A model generated the notes under the pieces. The model was not told the DNA's origin, ran no database searches, and saw only the letters and a program-made list of their open reading frames with translations. DNA of 64,000 bases from Cymbidium sinense (taxonomy: Eukaryota; Streptophyta; Magnoliopsida; Asparagales; Orchidaceae), in assembly GCA_021442155.1 (NCBI GenBank), contig CM038229.1:97689271-97753270 (forward strand), read 5' to 3'. Made by a program: the position numbers and the translations under genes. Numbering within the stretch: position 1 is the first letter of the stretch; every line of letters starts with the position of its first letter. Of this stretch, positions 37,070 through 49,558 are shown piece by piece.

Positions 37070-38290
37070 TCAAATTTTTAGGTTAACTTAACGTCCAAGA
37101 CCAAACCGGGATTATGTAGCATCTATTCTTTATATTTGACTTAGTAATTACTCCAACATGCATATGGATATCTCTTTGAAAATTGCATGGACATTAAGAT
37201 GTTGAATGTTTTGATGTCAAATTTTGATTTTTGAGTTTTGTTATTCTCAAAGACCAAACCGAAGATGTAGATCTCTTTTATATTTGACTTAGTATTTACT
37301 CCAACATGCATACGGATATATGTTCTTTGGGAATATATTAGAATGTCTAAGTTGGAGTTTCATGCCAAATTTTGATTTTTGAGTTTTGTTAACCTGACGC
37401 CTCAAGACCAAACCGAAGATGTAATATATGTTCTTTCATTTTATACCTAACAATGTCCCTATTGTTTGAACACTTCAACATACATACAAGTATGCTTCTT
37501 TTAAAATGTTGTATGGACATTAAATATCTAGTTGAAATGTAGGTGCCAATTTTCAAGTTCAGTTTCAATATGGCATTTTTGGGTTTTGTTAACGACCCGT
37601 CAAGACCAAACCAGAAATATAGATCTATTCTTTTGTATTTGACGTGATTGTAATGCAAGCATGAGTTTTAATACGGATTTTAGGTTTTGTTAACTAACAT
37701 CCAAGACCAAACCGGAAGATGTAACATCTGTTTTATTTTATACCTAAGACATGTCCCTATTATTTGAACACTTCAACATACATACAAGTATCCGTTTCTT
37801 TTAAAATGTTGTATGGACATTGAATGTCTAGTTGAAATATAGGTTCAATTTACAAGTTAAGGTTTTAATATGACATTTTAGGTTTTGTTAACTCCCCAAG
37901 ACCAAACCGATAATGTAGTTTCGTTTTATATTGACTTGATCGCAATGCAATCATGAGTTTTGATGAGATTTTAGGTTTTGTTAACCTGCATCCAAGACCA
38001 AACCGATATGAACTCCAACTCAATTATTGCAGGATCAATCTAGATTAATTATTTCAAGATCTATCGCTTCTCAAACTTTGTCAATTCTATTATACTTGGG
38101 AGGATCTGGAGACTTTTCTTCTTATGACCTTGAATTTGAGAGGATACATCAACAATGACATAGATTTATTCTTAGTCATTTCGTGATAGAATTAACTTCT
38201 AAGATTTACAATAGCATCATTAGATTTTTAGGTTTTAACCCTAAGGCCCAAGACCAAACCGATAATGTAGTTTATTTTGTCAATATGAAT
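37070..38290 (-). repeat. LTR repeat family GTTAAC...AAGACCAAACC (left copy)
   Basis: At least eight units near 37080, 37240, 37385, 37585, 37685, 37885, 37975 and 38225 share GGTTTTGTTAAC, a variable C-rich gap of 5-10 bases, and AAGACCAAACCG. Spacing varies from about 90 to 250 bp. Between units another phrase recurs: CAACATACATACAAGTAT and TTGTATGGACATT. The matching set in the right LTR is at about 53765-54960. Confidence 0.8.
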
Positions 38291-39039
38291 TTGACCATTT
38301 CAAGTGTTTGTCATATCAAGTAAATGTCTATTCTATAAGACTATAAGACACGAGTTGACTCTCTCAACAATTTGTCATGAGTCAAGTATGATTTATCTAT
38401 AAGATATGCATTGACTCTTTCATGTACTTGCATGTATCAAGTGAGTCTGCTCTATAAAAATATGAATGTACATTGCAAACTAAGTGATTGTCCGATATAG
38501 ACTTGGTTCTTTCAATCACTTATCCTAGATCAAGCATGTACCGTTTTTAACAAATCAAGCATGGATTTTGTAGAGTTTGAATTTGATTCTTTCCATTTGC
38601 ATGAATCAAATGGTTAAAGAACATTGCTTCATAAAGTCATAGATTTCATTTATCTTGCATATTAAAGGCATTCAAACTGAATAAAATGAGATAGCACTTT
38701 GAATATGCACATAATCATTTCACTTAAGCATTTTAGCATGAAGCCCTTGCCATTTATTTTCTTAATGATATTTGACATGCACTTGTATCTTTCCATGCAT
38801 TGAGTGTCACATTTTCATTTTCACCCATTCATATGACATAATCAACACTTAGGCAAAATGAATTTGAACTTTAAGTAAGTAATTGTCATATGCTATGAAT
38901 ATTCAAGTAACTAAGCTGCATAGTAAGCATACCGTAGAATTGTCATATAATATGATGAATGAGATAGGCATGAATAATCATATGCATGTACCTTCTTCTT
39001 CTTTAAATACTTAGACATTTCACATTTTATTTATCAATT

Positions 39040-40310
39040 TTATCCGACGCCATCCCCGATAGCCGGAGACTGGCCTTCCCACCATGCCAAGAAAGGCATG
39101 GTAGTGTCCCGAGACACCTACCGAAGATTTATTTGCCCACCACGCCAAGAAAGGTATGGGGTGCAAAACACAAGATTGTGATTTATTCTGAACAACGCGG
39201 AGCAAGTACTTATCATAACAGCTTCGCACGTTGGAACAACGTGAATGTGTACTTATTATAGTTTTCACGATTGGAACAATGTGAACGTACTTATAGAAAG
39301 CATATTTCACAATGGAACAATGTGAACTTAAAGATGAGCAATAAATTTGTATTCACATGTATAGGAAATTAAAGTATAAGCATTTATATATGACACATTT
39401 CAACTCCTTTTTTTCTTATTTGAAAATTTCAGCTCCCTGGCCATCCCCGATATGCCGGGAGACTAAGCCTTCCCACCACGCCAAGAAAGGATGCATGGTA
39501 GTCGAAACACCTCTACCGAAAGTTTATTTCCCACCACGCCAAGAAAGGCGCATGGGTTGCATAACACAAGATTAGATTTCCTCCACGCTGGAACAACGAG
39601 CAGTACTTATCATATCAGCTCCGCCACGTTGAAACAACGCGTAATTTATCACAAGTTTCCACCGCATTGGAATAATGTGAACGCACTTATAGAAGCATAT
39701 CGCCACATTGGAACAACGCAACACTTATTAAAGTTTCCGCCGATTAGAACAATGTGAACGAGTACTTATAGCAAGCATATTTCTCCACGTTGGAACAACG
39801 TGAACGTGTACTTATTACAAGTTTCCACCGCATTGGAACAATGTGACGTACTTATAGCAAGCATATTTTCCGCCACATTGGAACAACGTGAATGTACTTA
39901 TCATAAGTTTCCACCGCATTGGAACAATGTGAACGAACTTATAGCAAGCATATTTCATCACGCTGGAACAATGTGAATGTGTACTTATTACAAGTTTCCG
40001 CCGCATTGGAACAATGTGAATGGGTACTTATAGCAAGCATATTTCTCACACGCTTGGAACAACCCGGTGTACTTATTACATGTTTCCCCGCCACATTGGA
40101 ACAATGTGAACTACTTATAGCAAGCATATTTCTCCATGCTGGAACAACGCAATGTACTTATTAAAGTTTCCGCCACATTGGAACAATGTGAATGGGTACT
40201 TATAGCAAGCATTTCTCTCACACGCGAACAACGATGTACTTATTAAGTTTCCGACATTGGAACAATGTGAACGTACTTATAGCAAGCATATTTCCTGCTA
40301 ATATTGCAAG
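39040..40310 (-). repeat. Dyad minisatellite array of the LTR (left copy)
   Basis: About 20 dyads centred on GGAAC alternate between CACGCT/TTGGAACAACGTG and GCATTGGAACAATGTG. After one type follows TACTTATTACAAGTTTCC, after the other TACTTATAGCAAGCATATTT, giving a two-hairpin period near 86 bp. A roughly 390-bp duplication at the left edge (39040-39180 and 39430-39570) adds hairpins of the form CCACCACGCC-AAGAAA-GGC. Confidence 0.85.
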
Positions 40311-40348
40311 AGTATAAAGATGAATTTTACCGAATCCTTATCTGCGTT

Positions 40349-40647
40349 TATCAAAGTTTACAATGCCTCCGGCTCTCATTGGGTTGCCATGAGAGATCGA
40401 AGTCGCCCACCACGCCAAGAAAGGCGGCATGGTGGTGTCGTGAGACACCGCGTAAACTTTGATAGCATAACATTTCCGTTAAGAAGATATCACATATGCA
40501 AGAGTATTAAGATGAATTTTACCTCAATCCTTATTCCGTTATCAAAGTTTACAGCCCTCTCTCCCCGAGGGTTGCCATGAGAGATCGAGCGCCCACCATG
40601 CCAAGAAAGGCATGCATGGTGTCGTGAGACACCGCAAAACTTTGATA
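40349..40647 (-). repeat. Two nested multi-hairpin modules (left LTR)
   Basis: First module 40349-40464: outer arms TATCAAAGTTTAC and GTAAACTTTGATA (13 bp, perfect) enclose CTCTCAT/ATGAGAG (40373-40395), CCACCACGCC/GGCG-TGGTGG around AAGAAA (40407-40435), and GGTGTC-GTGA-GACACC (40434-40449). The second module at 40540-40647 repeats this with CGCC/GGCG changed to TGCC/GGCA, a paired change. Homologous modules in the right LTR are at 57206-57314 and 57390-57488. Confidence 0.85.
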
Positions 40648-42448
40648 GATAGATTTCCTACCATGTTGGAGAACATGGTGGTACTTATATCATAAATTTA
40701 AAGCTCACATTCGAATGTAAACAAAAGAAAGCATTTTCGAGCATTGCATTTTCATCACTATTTCACAATTTTGCATTTGAAACATTCAAATAGAAAGATA
40801 AAAGCTTTTAATCACATGTAAGCACACTTCCATTCTTCTCATTTTGAATATAAAAGAGGACATATCTTTCTTAAAGCCCATAAGTAACATAGCAATTAAA
40901 GGTCAAGAGATATGCATATATTTCATCTTTTTAATGTGATAATCATAAAGAAAACTTTGCATATCCTATATCTTGCTTAGAAATTCAAAGAGGTAGCATA
41001 TACTAATCTAAAATTTCAGATTTGATTAAAGAAACAGATTGATTGTAGAAATCAAGAAAAAAAACCGCTTAACTTCAATTAATTTTGAAGATCCCTCTCT
41101 CTTTTTTTTACTCAACCGTAATTCCAATTGGAAGATTCTTACTTTCAACTAAGATATATGTATCAACAATATGAGTAGGAGATAAGTATCTCAAGAGTTC
41201 CACCGTAAAACACATAAATTAAATATTTTAGCTTCACTTGTCCTCCAAACATATAATGATATAACTTCTCGTGTTTTCTCAAAGACGTGCTCATCAAATC
41301 GATAGATATTCATCAACAAGATGAAAGGGCAAGCAACTGCAGAAAGAACTCTAGCCTCACTATAGTATCCATGTAACCTACTTTGTCATACCTCCAAGAA
41401 ACTCAAGGAGAAGAAGCGAGAAGTTTGATTAGGCTTACCACTGGGCCATATAGGAAAGACAGAGGGATTAATTGCCTGCAAGGCCCAACAAGGAGGAGTG
41501 ACAAAGTTGGGAGGGAGAGCTTTGGTTTCTAGAGAGGGACAACCCGGGAGGAAGGAGCTCGAAGAGAAGAGCTAGGGGGGGGGGGTTCTCTGACCCTCTG
41601 CTAGACGGATGAGAGTCAAGAGCGAGAGAGGGAAGAGAGGAGAGCTGCAGAGTCAGAGAGGAAATCGGTATGGAATGAGGGAGGAATCGGAGAGGAGAAT
41701 CGACACTGAGAGCTTCACCGAGTAGAACGAGAGAGGATCAGAGTATGCCGTGCCCTAAGCTTTGATCGGAGCGAGAGCAAAGACAAGAGATCGCCGAGGG
41801 AGAGAGACCGAGAGCAGAAAAGCCGAAATCTCGAGAAGAGTCAACGGGGGATAACCCTCGCTTACCCTTTAGAGCCGCAGCTCATGGCTGAACGAGTTAA
41901 GTAGGGATTTAAGAGGATTAAAAGATTAAACCCATTAGTCCCTTTAATTATAATTTAATATTATTTTATGTGATATTAATTTATGCACTAAACCCTAGCA
42001 ATAGAGTGTCAATTTTAGGTGTTCGCCAACGCAACGCCATCAATTTCATGATGAGGTCGCTCGACAACGCCGGTCGTAGAGAAATTAGGTTTAAATTATG
42101 CGACGCCGATTCAATTGATCATTCGACACTTGCCAATGGGTCTAAGGTGTCGCTGATAGTCTCGACGCTTCCATGATGGTGCGATCTATTTCATAAACGG
42201 AGGTTGTTTAGACATCGCCGAGGTTTCTCGATTTTGATATGCGATAATTTCATTAAAAATTTTTAATTTTAATTTTGGATCGATCCTTAATTGATTCGAT
42301 ATTTTCTATTTAATTAATTTTGATGCTTCGACGCATTATGAAGTCGAATTTTGTATCAAATCAATTTAAGTAATTTCGATCGTGATTATGGCATTTAACC
42401 TCTATGTCATTTATTTAATTTTAAATGACACATAGTTGTAGGTCAACA

Positions 42449-42462
42449 AATGCCCCCAACAA
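42449..42462 (-). other. Polypurine tract of element 3
   Basis: The minus strand reads TTGGGGGCATT just before the LTR start TGTTGACC. It is short, but in the right place to prime plus-strand DNA synthesis. Confidence 0.5.
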
Positions 42463-44340
42463 ATATGGTGCGTATGGGACCGTGTTTGTAATACACTAGT
42501 TGATCTCCAAGAGATTTGTTTGATGTCACGCTTAAGTTGTAGTTTCTACAACTTCAATAATACCGATCGCTGCCCTTTGATGTGGGTATAACTCTCTGGG
42601 GCAAGCATTTGATTTCATCGCTCAACCGCAATAGCTGAACTGGTATTTGTCATTAGTCCAATGTTTTGTGCTTGATGGACTAGATGAAGAAGATGATTTG
42701 ACTTGTCATCATCAACTTGTCAAGAGAATTTGATGCATCTTCAACCCTATGTTTTCTGCCATGGACTTGTTGAAGATTTCCTCCCGAGAGTTTGAAATTT
42801 ATAATTTCTCCTCCGCCCCACAGGCCTTACTTGATGGAGTTGATGATTTGTCAGATGAAAACATCTCCCCATGCTTTATGCTTGAACTTGTTGAAGATTC
42901 CATCTCAAATTTGAAATTTGTATCTTCCTCCTGCCCCGCTTTGTGCCTTGGTGGACTTGATGGAGTCGTGAGATGAGAATGTCCTCGGCCCCGCTTTGCT
43001 TTGACACTTATTGAAGATTTCATCTCAAATTTGGGATTTGTATTTTCCTCCGGCTTTATGCCTTGACGGACTTGATGGAGTTGATGAGATAGAAATGTCT
43101 TCGGCCCCTGTTTTGTGCTTTGACGACTTGTTGAAGATTTCATCTCGAGGATTCAGATTCTTGTGCCTCCTTTATCCCGCTTCATGCCTTGATGGATCGA
43201 TGGGAGAAAGTCCCAATCATCTCGTGAGATTCATCAGCGATAATGAAATTACCTTCTAGCTTCAGAATCGCAGTTTGTAGAAGGATAATGTCCACCCACT
43301 CCTCGAGCTTGTGTTGATCAATGGCAAAGAGTCATCGGCCTTGTGTTTTGCACATGTAATGGACATCTTGATGACAAAACTCCTTAGTTCAAAGATTTTA
43401 GCTTTATACCTAACATTGGGATAGCTTCTTCTGCCCTCTGCTTTTGCTTGATTGGACTTATGAAGAAGAATTTCCTTCTGCCTTTCGCTTTGATAGACTT
43501 ATCAAGGAGTTGAGATTTTACATTTGTATTTGATTCCAAACTCGACTTAGTGCCTTCTCGAGTAAGGATATCTTTGTTTGTTGTAGAATTTTGAAAGATG
43601 ACCTTACCACCAATAGGGATAATTTCCCGCCTGGGTCACTTGAACTCACCAAGTTGGAGAGATTTGTGGATTTGGATGCTCTTGTCTTTGAACTAACGGC
43701 AGAGGATCCCTTACTACGCCTTTGTGGCTGAGTAAGCAGACCGTCACACTACCATATTTTGGCGGTTGAATGACCTTATACACCCACTTGAGTCGGACTT
43801 GAGCAATTGATGAAGGATTTTATCCTCTGCTAATGAGATGGGGATCTCTTACTACGCCTGGGCGGTTGGCAAGCCGACTGACCGATTTGGGGCTGTTGAG
43901 TCCCACCTTATACACCAACTCGAGCCTTTAGATTTGATGTGGATGGAAAATGTCCTTCCAACTTGCTTTGTCAAGTTTGCGTGACTTGAAAGTTTTCTTC
44001 TCAAGAAGACTTTAAATTTGAGCATTTGAACACATAATTTTGAGTATGACGGGGATCTCGCACTAGCACATGTCAACCCAAAGAGAAAGAAAGGCCACCC
44101 TTGTCTTACCGTGAATGCTCGATACTTTACTATAAAACTTTAAAAAATATGCCCCTGCCTAATAGAAGGATTTTATTTTATTTTGGAAATGCATTCTTGT
44201 GTTACAAGAGAATTTCTAATGAAAATTTTCATTAAGTGTTTTGACAATAAAGATTCTCAAATGCAAGATTTGTCCAATCATACTTTCATGTGTAATATTT
44301 CTTTAAATCGAATCGCTGATCACGATTGGTCTTTCACCTT
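42463..44340 (-). other. Spacer between integrase and 3' LTR of element 3, with tandem repeats
   Basis: Two repeat families lie here. At 42750-43215 about four units of 115-130 bp share GACTTGTTGAAGATTTCATCTC, a stretch like AAATTTG, TCCTCC, and GGACTTGATGGAGT. At about 43700-43925 two units of about 150 bp share CTTACTACGCCT, a GGCGGTTG phrase, and CCTTATACACC. Open frames here, on both strands, are products of the repeats. Repeat-rich spacers after integrase are known in Tat-lineage elements and can seed satellites. Confidence 0.7.
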
Positions 44341-44344
44341 GAAG

Positions 44345-45420
44345 TCAACGATGATAGTTCCCTTGGTATACCTTTTCAATAACAAAAGGTCCTTCCCAAT
44401 TAGGTTCAAATTTACCGCCAATTGATGAGGGATGATTGGTCTTCAACACCGTGACCAATTCTCCTTCCCAAAAGCTCGAGGACGCATCAGATGATCGAAT
44501 GCTCGACATCTTTGCCCGAGCAACTTCTAGATTTTGTCGAGCTTGGAGCGACCTCATCAAGCATCAAGCTCTTCCAGACGAGCATTCTCATCTTGGGTAA
44601 GATTTTGTTGAATGGCTACTCTGAGCTAAGGTAGTTCAACTCGAGTGGCAAAATCGCTCGCCCCAAACACTAGTGCATGACTTTGTAGGAGTTTTGTAAG
44701 TGGTACCCCCATAACGCTTCCACAAGTTTGGTATGCCACTCCCTTTTATTTCTTGTGAGAATTTTTCTAAGCAATTTGACTAGTGTTTTATTAAATGCCT
44801 CGCCAAGCCATTTGCTCTGATTATAAATTGAATATCGCCAATCAATCTTATGCCGACAAGAAATTTATAAACTTTAGTGTTTTTGAAGGTCGAAACCAAA
44901 TGATTCGCGTGGTACACCAAATCTATAAACAATATTATGGGTAAAGAAGTTAGTCACTTGTTCACCAGAACTTCTTTAAATGCGCCTTCCCACTTGGAGA
45001 AATAATCGGGTCGCTAAAATGAAGCGGACCACCGATGATGGTGATCAATTGGTCCAATTACATCGCCCCCCAACATTCAAACGCCAAGATGCTATCATTG
45101 GATGCAAATGATTTGAGGTCGATGAATTATGTTACCATGGACTGCATTCATGGCATCTTTTGGCATGATTGATACAATCTTTTACCATAGCCAATAGTAT
45201 CCAATTCTTTTAATTTTGAAAGCCATTTTAGGACTGATTGGTGCACCACAAAGTCCTTGATGGATTTCAACAATTACTTTATTGGCTTCTTCTATTCCCA
45301 AACATCGCAACCACATCTGTCAAGGATCTACGATACGTAGTATTGCCAACATAAGCATATATAAGCCTTTTCTCAAGTTGTGCTATCGACTTATTACTTG
45401 GCAATTTACCTTCCTTGAAG
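44345..45420 (-). pseudogene. Integrase of element 3, broken
   Basis: The C-terminal end is clearest, at 44345-44560: SLQARQNLEVARAKM, then WEGELVTVLK and GGKFEPNWEGPFVIEKVY, the typical end of plant Ty3/gypsy integrase. The core upstream is scattered over frames; I could not mark the catalytic residues. It would join element cDNA to host DNA. The copy is inactive. Confidence 0.75.
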
Positions 45421-45459
45421 TAGTGACCAAGGGTCGCCGCCTTCCTTCTCTTCTACTAT

Positions 45460-46570
45460 AAGGATTTCATTGTGGTTTTAGCACTTCCTCGTTGAGGTCT
45501 TTCATCCGAATGGTTTGAAGCTTGTCTTGTTGACTTTGAGGAATAATTTGTAAGGGAGTGTAAGGAGCAACATGAGTCGCACCTTGCGATTTGTGTTTGA
45601 TGACCCCTCTTCCAACTAGGATCTTAAACTTATTGGCTCTAGGACTCGACGAGTGCACACACTAATTAGTATGTATATCGCCATCCATACTGCCATTTCT
45701 TTAGCTAGCTTAGCTAACCGCTTTGCTATTCCTAGCTCGAGACTCGAGTCATAATGACATTTGGAATTTGCTTCATAAGCTCGAGAACTCGCTTGTGATA
45801 GTAGGCCAATTCTTATTGATTTTGTAAAGGCCTAATACTTGATTAATGACGAAGTTGAGAATCGCCATAAACTTGCAAATTCGACTCCCATGGAAATGGC
45901 TTCCTCTAAACCCCGCCACCAACGCTTCATATTCTCGCTTCATTATTGGTCTGGTTGAGTTAATTTATAGAATGTCTCAAGATGCCACCTTCGTGTGATC
46001 AAGATGAGACCGATACTGAGCCTTTGGGAGATTTGAGGGTTGAGTGTATCTAATGGACGAGGCTCCATCAAAATACAATTCCCACATTTGTTGCTTTTCT
46101 TTTAAATATATATGTGTATGATTTGCTCATCGTGAAGATCATCATTAAGTAATGAGTCCGGATGGGATGAGCTGCAAGAAAATCGCCGTAATTTGCCCTT
46201 CACCGCTCGCATATGTAATATCAAGTTGTAGACGCCCATCGTGCTGCTTAATTGCAACATTGGTCTTATCAAGAACTTCAACGGATTGATCCTTGAGATA
46301 AGGGTAATTTTATGAGATAGATGTAATGACATAGCTTTTGGGCAAAGAAAATTAACGCCAAACAATGCTTCTCAATTGAGAGAATAACGCGCTTCTAGTC
46401 TTAATATAAGATAGCATTCTCCTTTCCTTCATCATTATGTCATACAACAAAGCACCTAGATTCCTCCAATGTTGTTGTGTACAAGATGAGAGGCTTTCCG
46501 GATTGGCCGCAAGAATAGGTGGATTCAACAGATATCTTTTGATACTATCAAGGCCTCTTGACATTCTTCA
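45460..46570 (-). pseudogene. RT connection and RNase H of element 3, broken
   Basis: The frame at 46352-46564 reads LDSIKRYLLNPPILAANPES, the start of the connection/RNase H region in Ty3/gypsy elements (I-K-x-Y-L-x-x-P-P-x-L). The next frame, 46102-46365, contains LISRINPLKFLIRP, LSSTMGVYNLILH and AVKGKLR, matching the later part up to the RNase H start. The frame at 45467-45658 is less certain. Stops separate the pieces. Confidence 0.7.
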
Positions 46571-46597
46571 TCCCACTTAAAAGAGTATCTTTCTTCA

Positions 46598-47400
46598 TTA
46601 ATTTTGCAAAGGTCGACATCTTCCGATGATTTGATATAAATCTTCTAATGAATGCGAGATGTCCTCAGATGGAGTGAAGTTGACGAAGACTCCTTGAGGA
46701 GGCATTTCGACAATCGCTTTGATTTTGTTGGGATCGATTTCAATCCTCCACCGACACAACATATCCAAGGAACTTTCCAAGAGACTAAGGCGACTTGAGA
46801 GGATTCATCTTGAGATCATATTTTCTCGATTCTTTCAAGACATCCTTAAATCATCGAGATGATCTGATCTATACTCTTAACAACGAGGTCATCAACATAG
46901 ACACTTTTTGATGAATCAACTCATCAAAGATTCGTGTCATAGTCTTCGTATGTAGCTCCAAAGATTCTTCAAGCCGGGGCATGACCGTAGCAATATATGC
47001 CAATTGCGCCCCAATGAGGTATGCTTCTCATCTTCGTGAGCCATCTTGATTTGATTGTAACCGATGATCCCATAAATGAGAACATGTCGTGGTTTGAAGT
47101 GTTATCCACCAATAGCTCGACAGAAGCAAAAGTCATCCTTGACATGCTTTGTTTAAATCTCAAGTCATACATACCTAATTCACTATTCATTCTTCTTTTC
47201 AGGGACAATATTAGCTATCCAAATAAGATATTTTCTTCTCAATAAAACCAAAATTTCAATGAGCTTTGGTTTCAATTACCCGCTCTTCAACCTTCCAATC
47301 TCATTTCGCTAGAGGCTTGCTTGGTGTGCGATCGGCTTAATTGCTTGGTTGTGAACCGCTATATCGGGATAAGCCCGGCATTTCAACATATGTCCAGAAA
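46598..47400 (-). pseudogene. Reverse transcriptase of element 3, broken
   Basis: YVDDLVVKS is intact with the YVDD codons at 46888-46899, in the context KSVYVDD and followed by DLKMNP-type sequence. The frame at 46598-46780 contains RIEIDPNKIKAIVEMPPQG, the segment that follows RT motif E in the family. The frame at 46969-47208 keeps fragments of the palm region (FMGSS near the first catalytic Asp box). Frameshifts separate them. The same YVDD block in element 1 lies at 414-425. Confidence 0.8.
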
Positions 47401-48190
47401 GCAATCCCAATTCACGAGCAAAGTTTTAATTCTTCCACTTTATCTTGAAGTAGGGCACCGATGAGCGTTGAGGCGGATCCTCCTCGGTTCCCAAATTAAT
47501 TTCTTTAAGTTCATCCATAGTAGCCTCCCCACCATCTTCAAGCTCTTGGTGCGGTCACTTCTTCTTCATTATTTGTGAGACTAACATTAAGAATGACATT
47601 CTCATCGCCATCATCACTCTCTATTCTGTATAACGGGTATATCCTTGTGGACCCTTGTCTTGGATAAAACCAAGGCCTTTAGTAGTGTGTTTATTTCTCT
47701 TACCAATGGTTTGAGAACCTTTTGGGTACCACATCATTTCAAAGAGCTTAGTCCTTTGCTTACTGCTCCTGGACCCCATGTTTCATAGGTTTTGCATCTT
47801 TGGAGAGTAATATTTTGGTATCCTTGTGGGCTTCTTCTTCTTGATAAGCATTACCCAATCATGATCTTCTTCTTGACACCCCTCAGTTATAAAGCAGGCT
47901 TTGGCCCGTGCTTTCCAGGAGAGGAGGTACATAGAAGGTCACCGGTTCGACTTTATGAGTTTCTCGAGAGGTGATTTCTTTAAAATGTTGAGGAGGGATA
48001 GGGTGACCGAGTGTAGTCTCTGTGATGGATCTATAATTGTTTTAAAGTAGGTGCATTGCACCTTACCTTCAAAAGCGATTCAACTCATAATGAGTCAAAT
48101 ATTCTTCTTCAATCGAGCTTTACTCGAAGAGTCATGCATGAACCTTTGGATTTAGAAGGAACACATTCATCTTCTTCTTGATATCCTTTG

Positions 48191-48574
48191 CTAGATGAGG
48201 GGCGGTGTTATTGATTTTGGACTGTTCTTTATATCCCTAGGAATATTTGGAACAACCTCTTTTCCTTTATTCATTTTATCTTCTCCCATCTTCTTAACTT
48301 GTTCTTTTATGGGTTTTGAAGTAGATGCGGTATTTCTAGTTGTTTTGTTAGCTTTGATTCCCTCGGAAGAAAATCGCATCTTGATAAATCTTCATTTCAT
48401 GCACCTAAGGTTGCATGTCACCACAATTTGGCATTCTTCTCCATCCTTTGTATATTTCATACATTGATGCAATGTAGATGGGACAATGCCATACTTATGA
48501 AGCATATTGACCCGGAAGGGCTCAATGAAGTATCCACATCGATCACATGAAATTTGGCTTGTGTAGGTCTCCAA
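48191..48574 (-). pseudogene. Protease region of element 3, broken
   Basis: The frame at 48392-48574 reads VNMLHKYGIVPSTLHQCMKY, TKDGEECQIV. In Ogre/Tat elements the phrase VPSTLHQ-x-x-KY with a following D-G-x-x is the end of the aspartic protease domain. The active-site triad lies upstream and was not recognised. A lysine-rich stretch (48191-48379) follows, probably a linker towards RT. Confidence 0.6.
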
Positions 48575-49558
48575 ATTTAAGAGGAAGGACGAATGACCCG
48601 ATAGTTTTGTCCCTTCTCATTGAAACCTTGAACCATGACTTTATCTCGTCCGGATGTTGTACATCTAGAGATAGTCCATCTAAGAGTTCTCAAATTCATA
48701 AGATTCACGAGGAACCGGATCAATTAAGATTCCGCGGTATTATAATTTCATCACTTTCAGATGTAACTGAGACGATTGTGCTCGCGTCCGAGCATTAGAT
48801 CATCTTAAAATGTGACGGTTGGAGGCTCTTGAACATGCAAGGTCTCCTGATTATATGCTTCAAATTTCTCTCTTTGAGAGCTTCAATTAAGGTTCGAGAT
48901 CTTGACATCAGCTTAGTATACACTAAATATCGAATTTTCCTTAGATGGGATAGAATATTGTAGTCGATCCCTTTGATGAAGGCTTCTTATTTGAATCCTT
49001 AGGGATAACTTTTCATTGATTTCAATTTCTTTTCCTTTATCTATTCATTGGCTCTTTCCTCTGTTGGGATGGTAGCACTCGACCACTTCTCAATTGTACT
49101 TGAGCTACTTCATTTGCATCGAATCTTGGATGACTCGATTCTTCATACGCCCCATCTAACGATAGACTAGAAGATTGAATCCGTTTATATTTTTATGTTT
49201 GTTGATATGGTGAGCTCGGTTCATCTTCATCTGGGAAATAGAGTTCTCTAAGTTGTTATCAACTTCATCATCAAGCAAGACTCGATAGGAAGTTCTTGAC
49301 TTCTTCCCCTATTTTTCATTGATCCGAAGATTTATAATGAATTCAAGCGTGATAGGTCATCTTCGATTGTACATAATCTTCCATATTGATGATCCTTCGT
49401 GTTACATTGCGACCATCAATAGTAGTAGTAACATTTTGCTTGTCTTTCTTCTTTTTTAATTTATTTTTTTTTGTTTGGAAGGTTTCTTAGCCTTCCATTG
49501 CGGTATTTGGCTAGCGTCTTTTGAGATGAACTAGCCTTCCCATAACAGGTTTCTCAAC

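Larger units (their letters stand above)
35887..42448 (-). repeat. 3' LTR of element 3 (left copy), 6562 bp
   Basis: Plus-strand ends TGTGGGATCC and GGTCAACA. Subregions from left to right: conserved block 35887-37070; array of GTTAAC/AAGACCAAACC units 37070-38290; AT-rich block 38290-39030; hairpin array 39040-40310; two nested-hairpin modules 40349-40647; AT-rich block to 41450; purine-rich GAGAGA stretch 41500-41860 (including a run of ten or more G at about 41576); AT-rich end. The same order is found in the right copy. Divergence between the copies is mainly small indels. Confidence 0.9.

Noticed and set aside
39180..40300. CRISPR-like array (regular repeats with spacers)
   Set aside because: The linkers are themselves repeats, the repeats are hairpins with variable stems, there are no cas genes, and the context is a plant LTR.
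41570..41590. G run as a telomere-like or G-quadruplex element
   Set aside because: It is a single homopolymer of G, more likely a local slippage or sequence artefact; the right LTR has only a short run at the matching place.
42749..43259. Frames of 75-114 codons on both strands
   Set aside because: They are open because of the 120-bp tandem repeat; there is no family resemblance.
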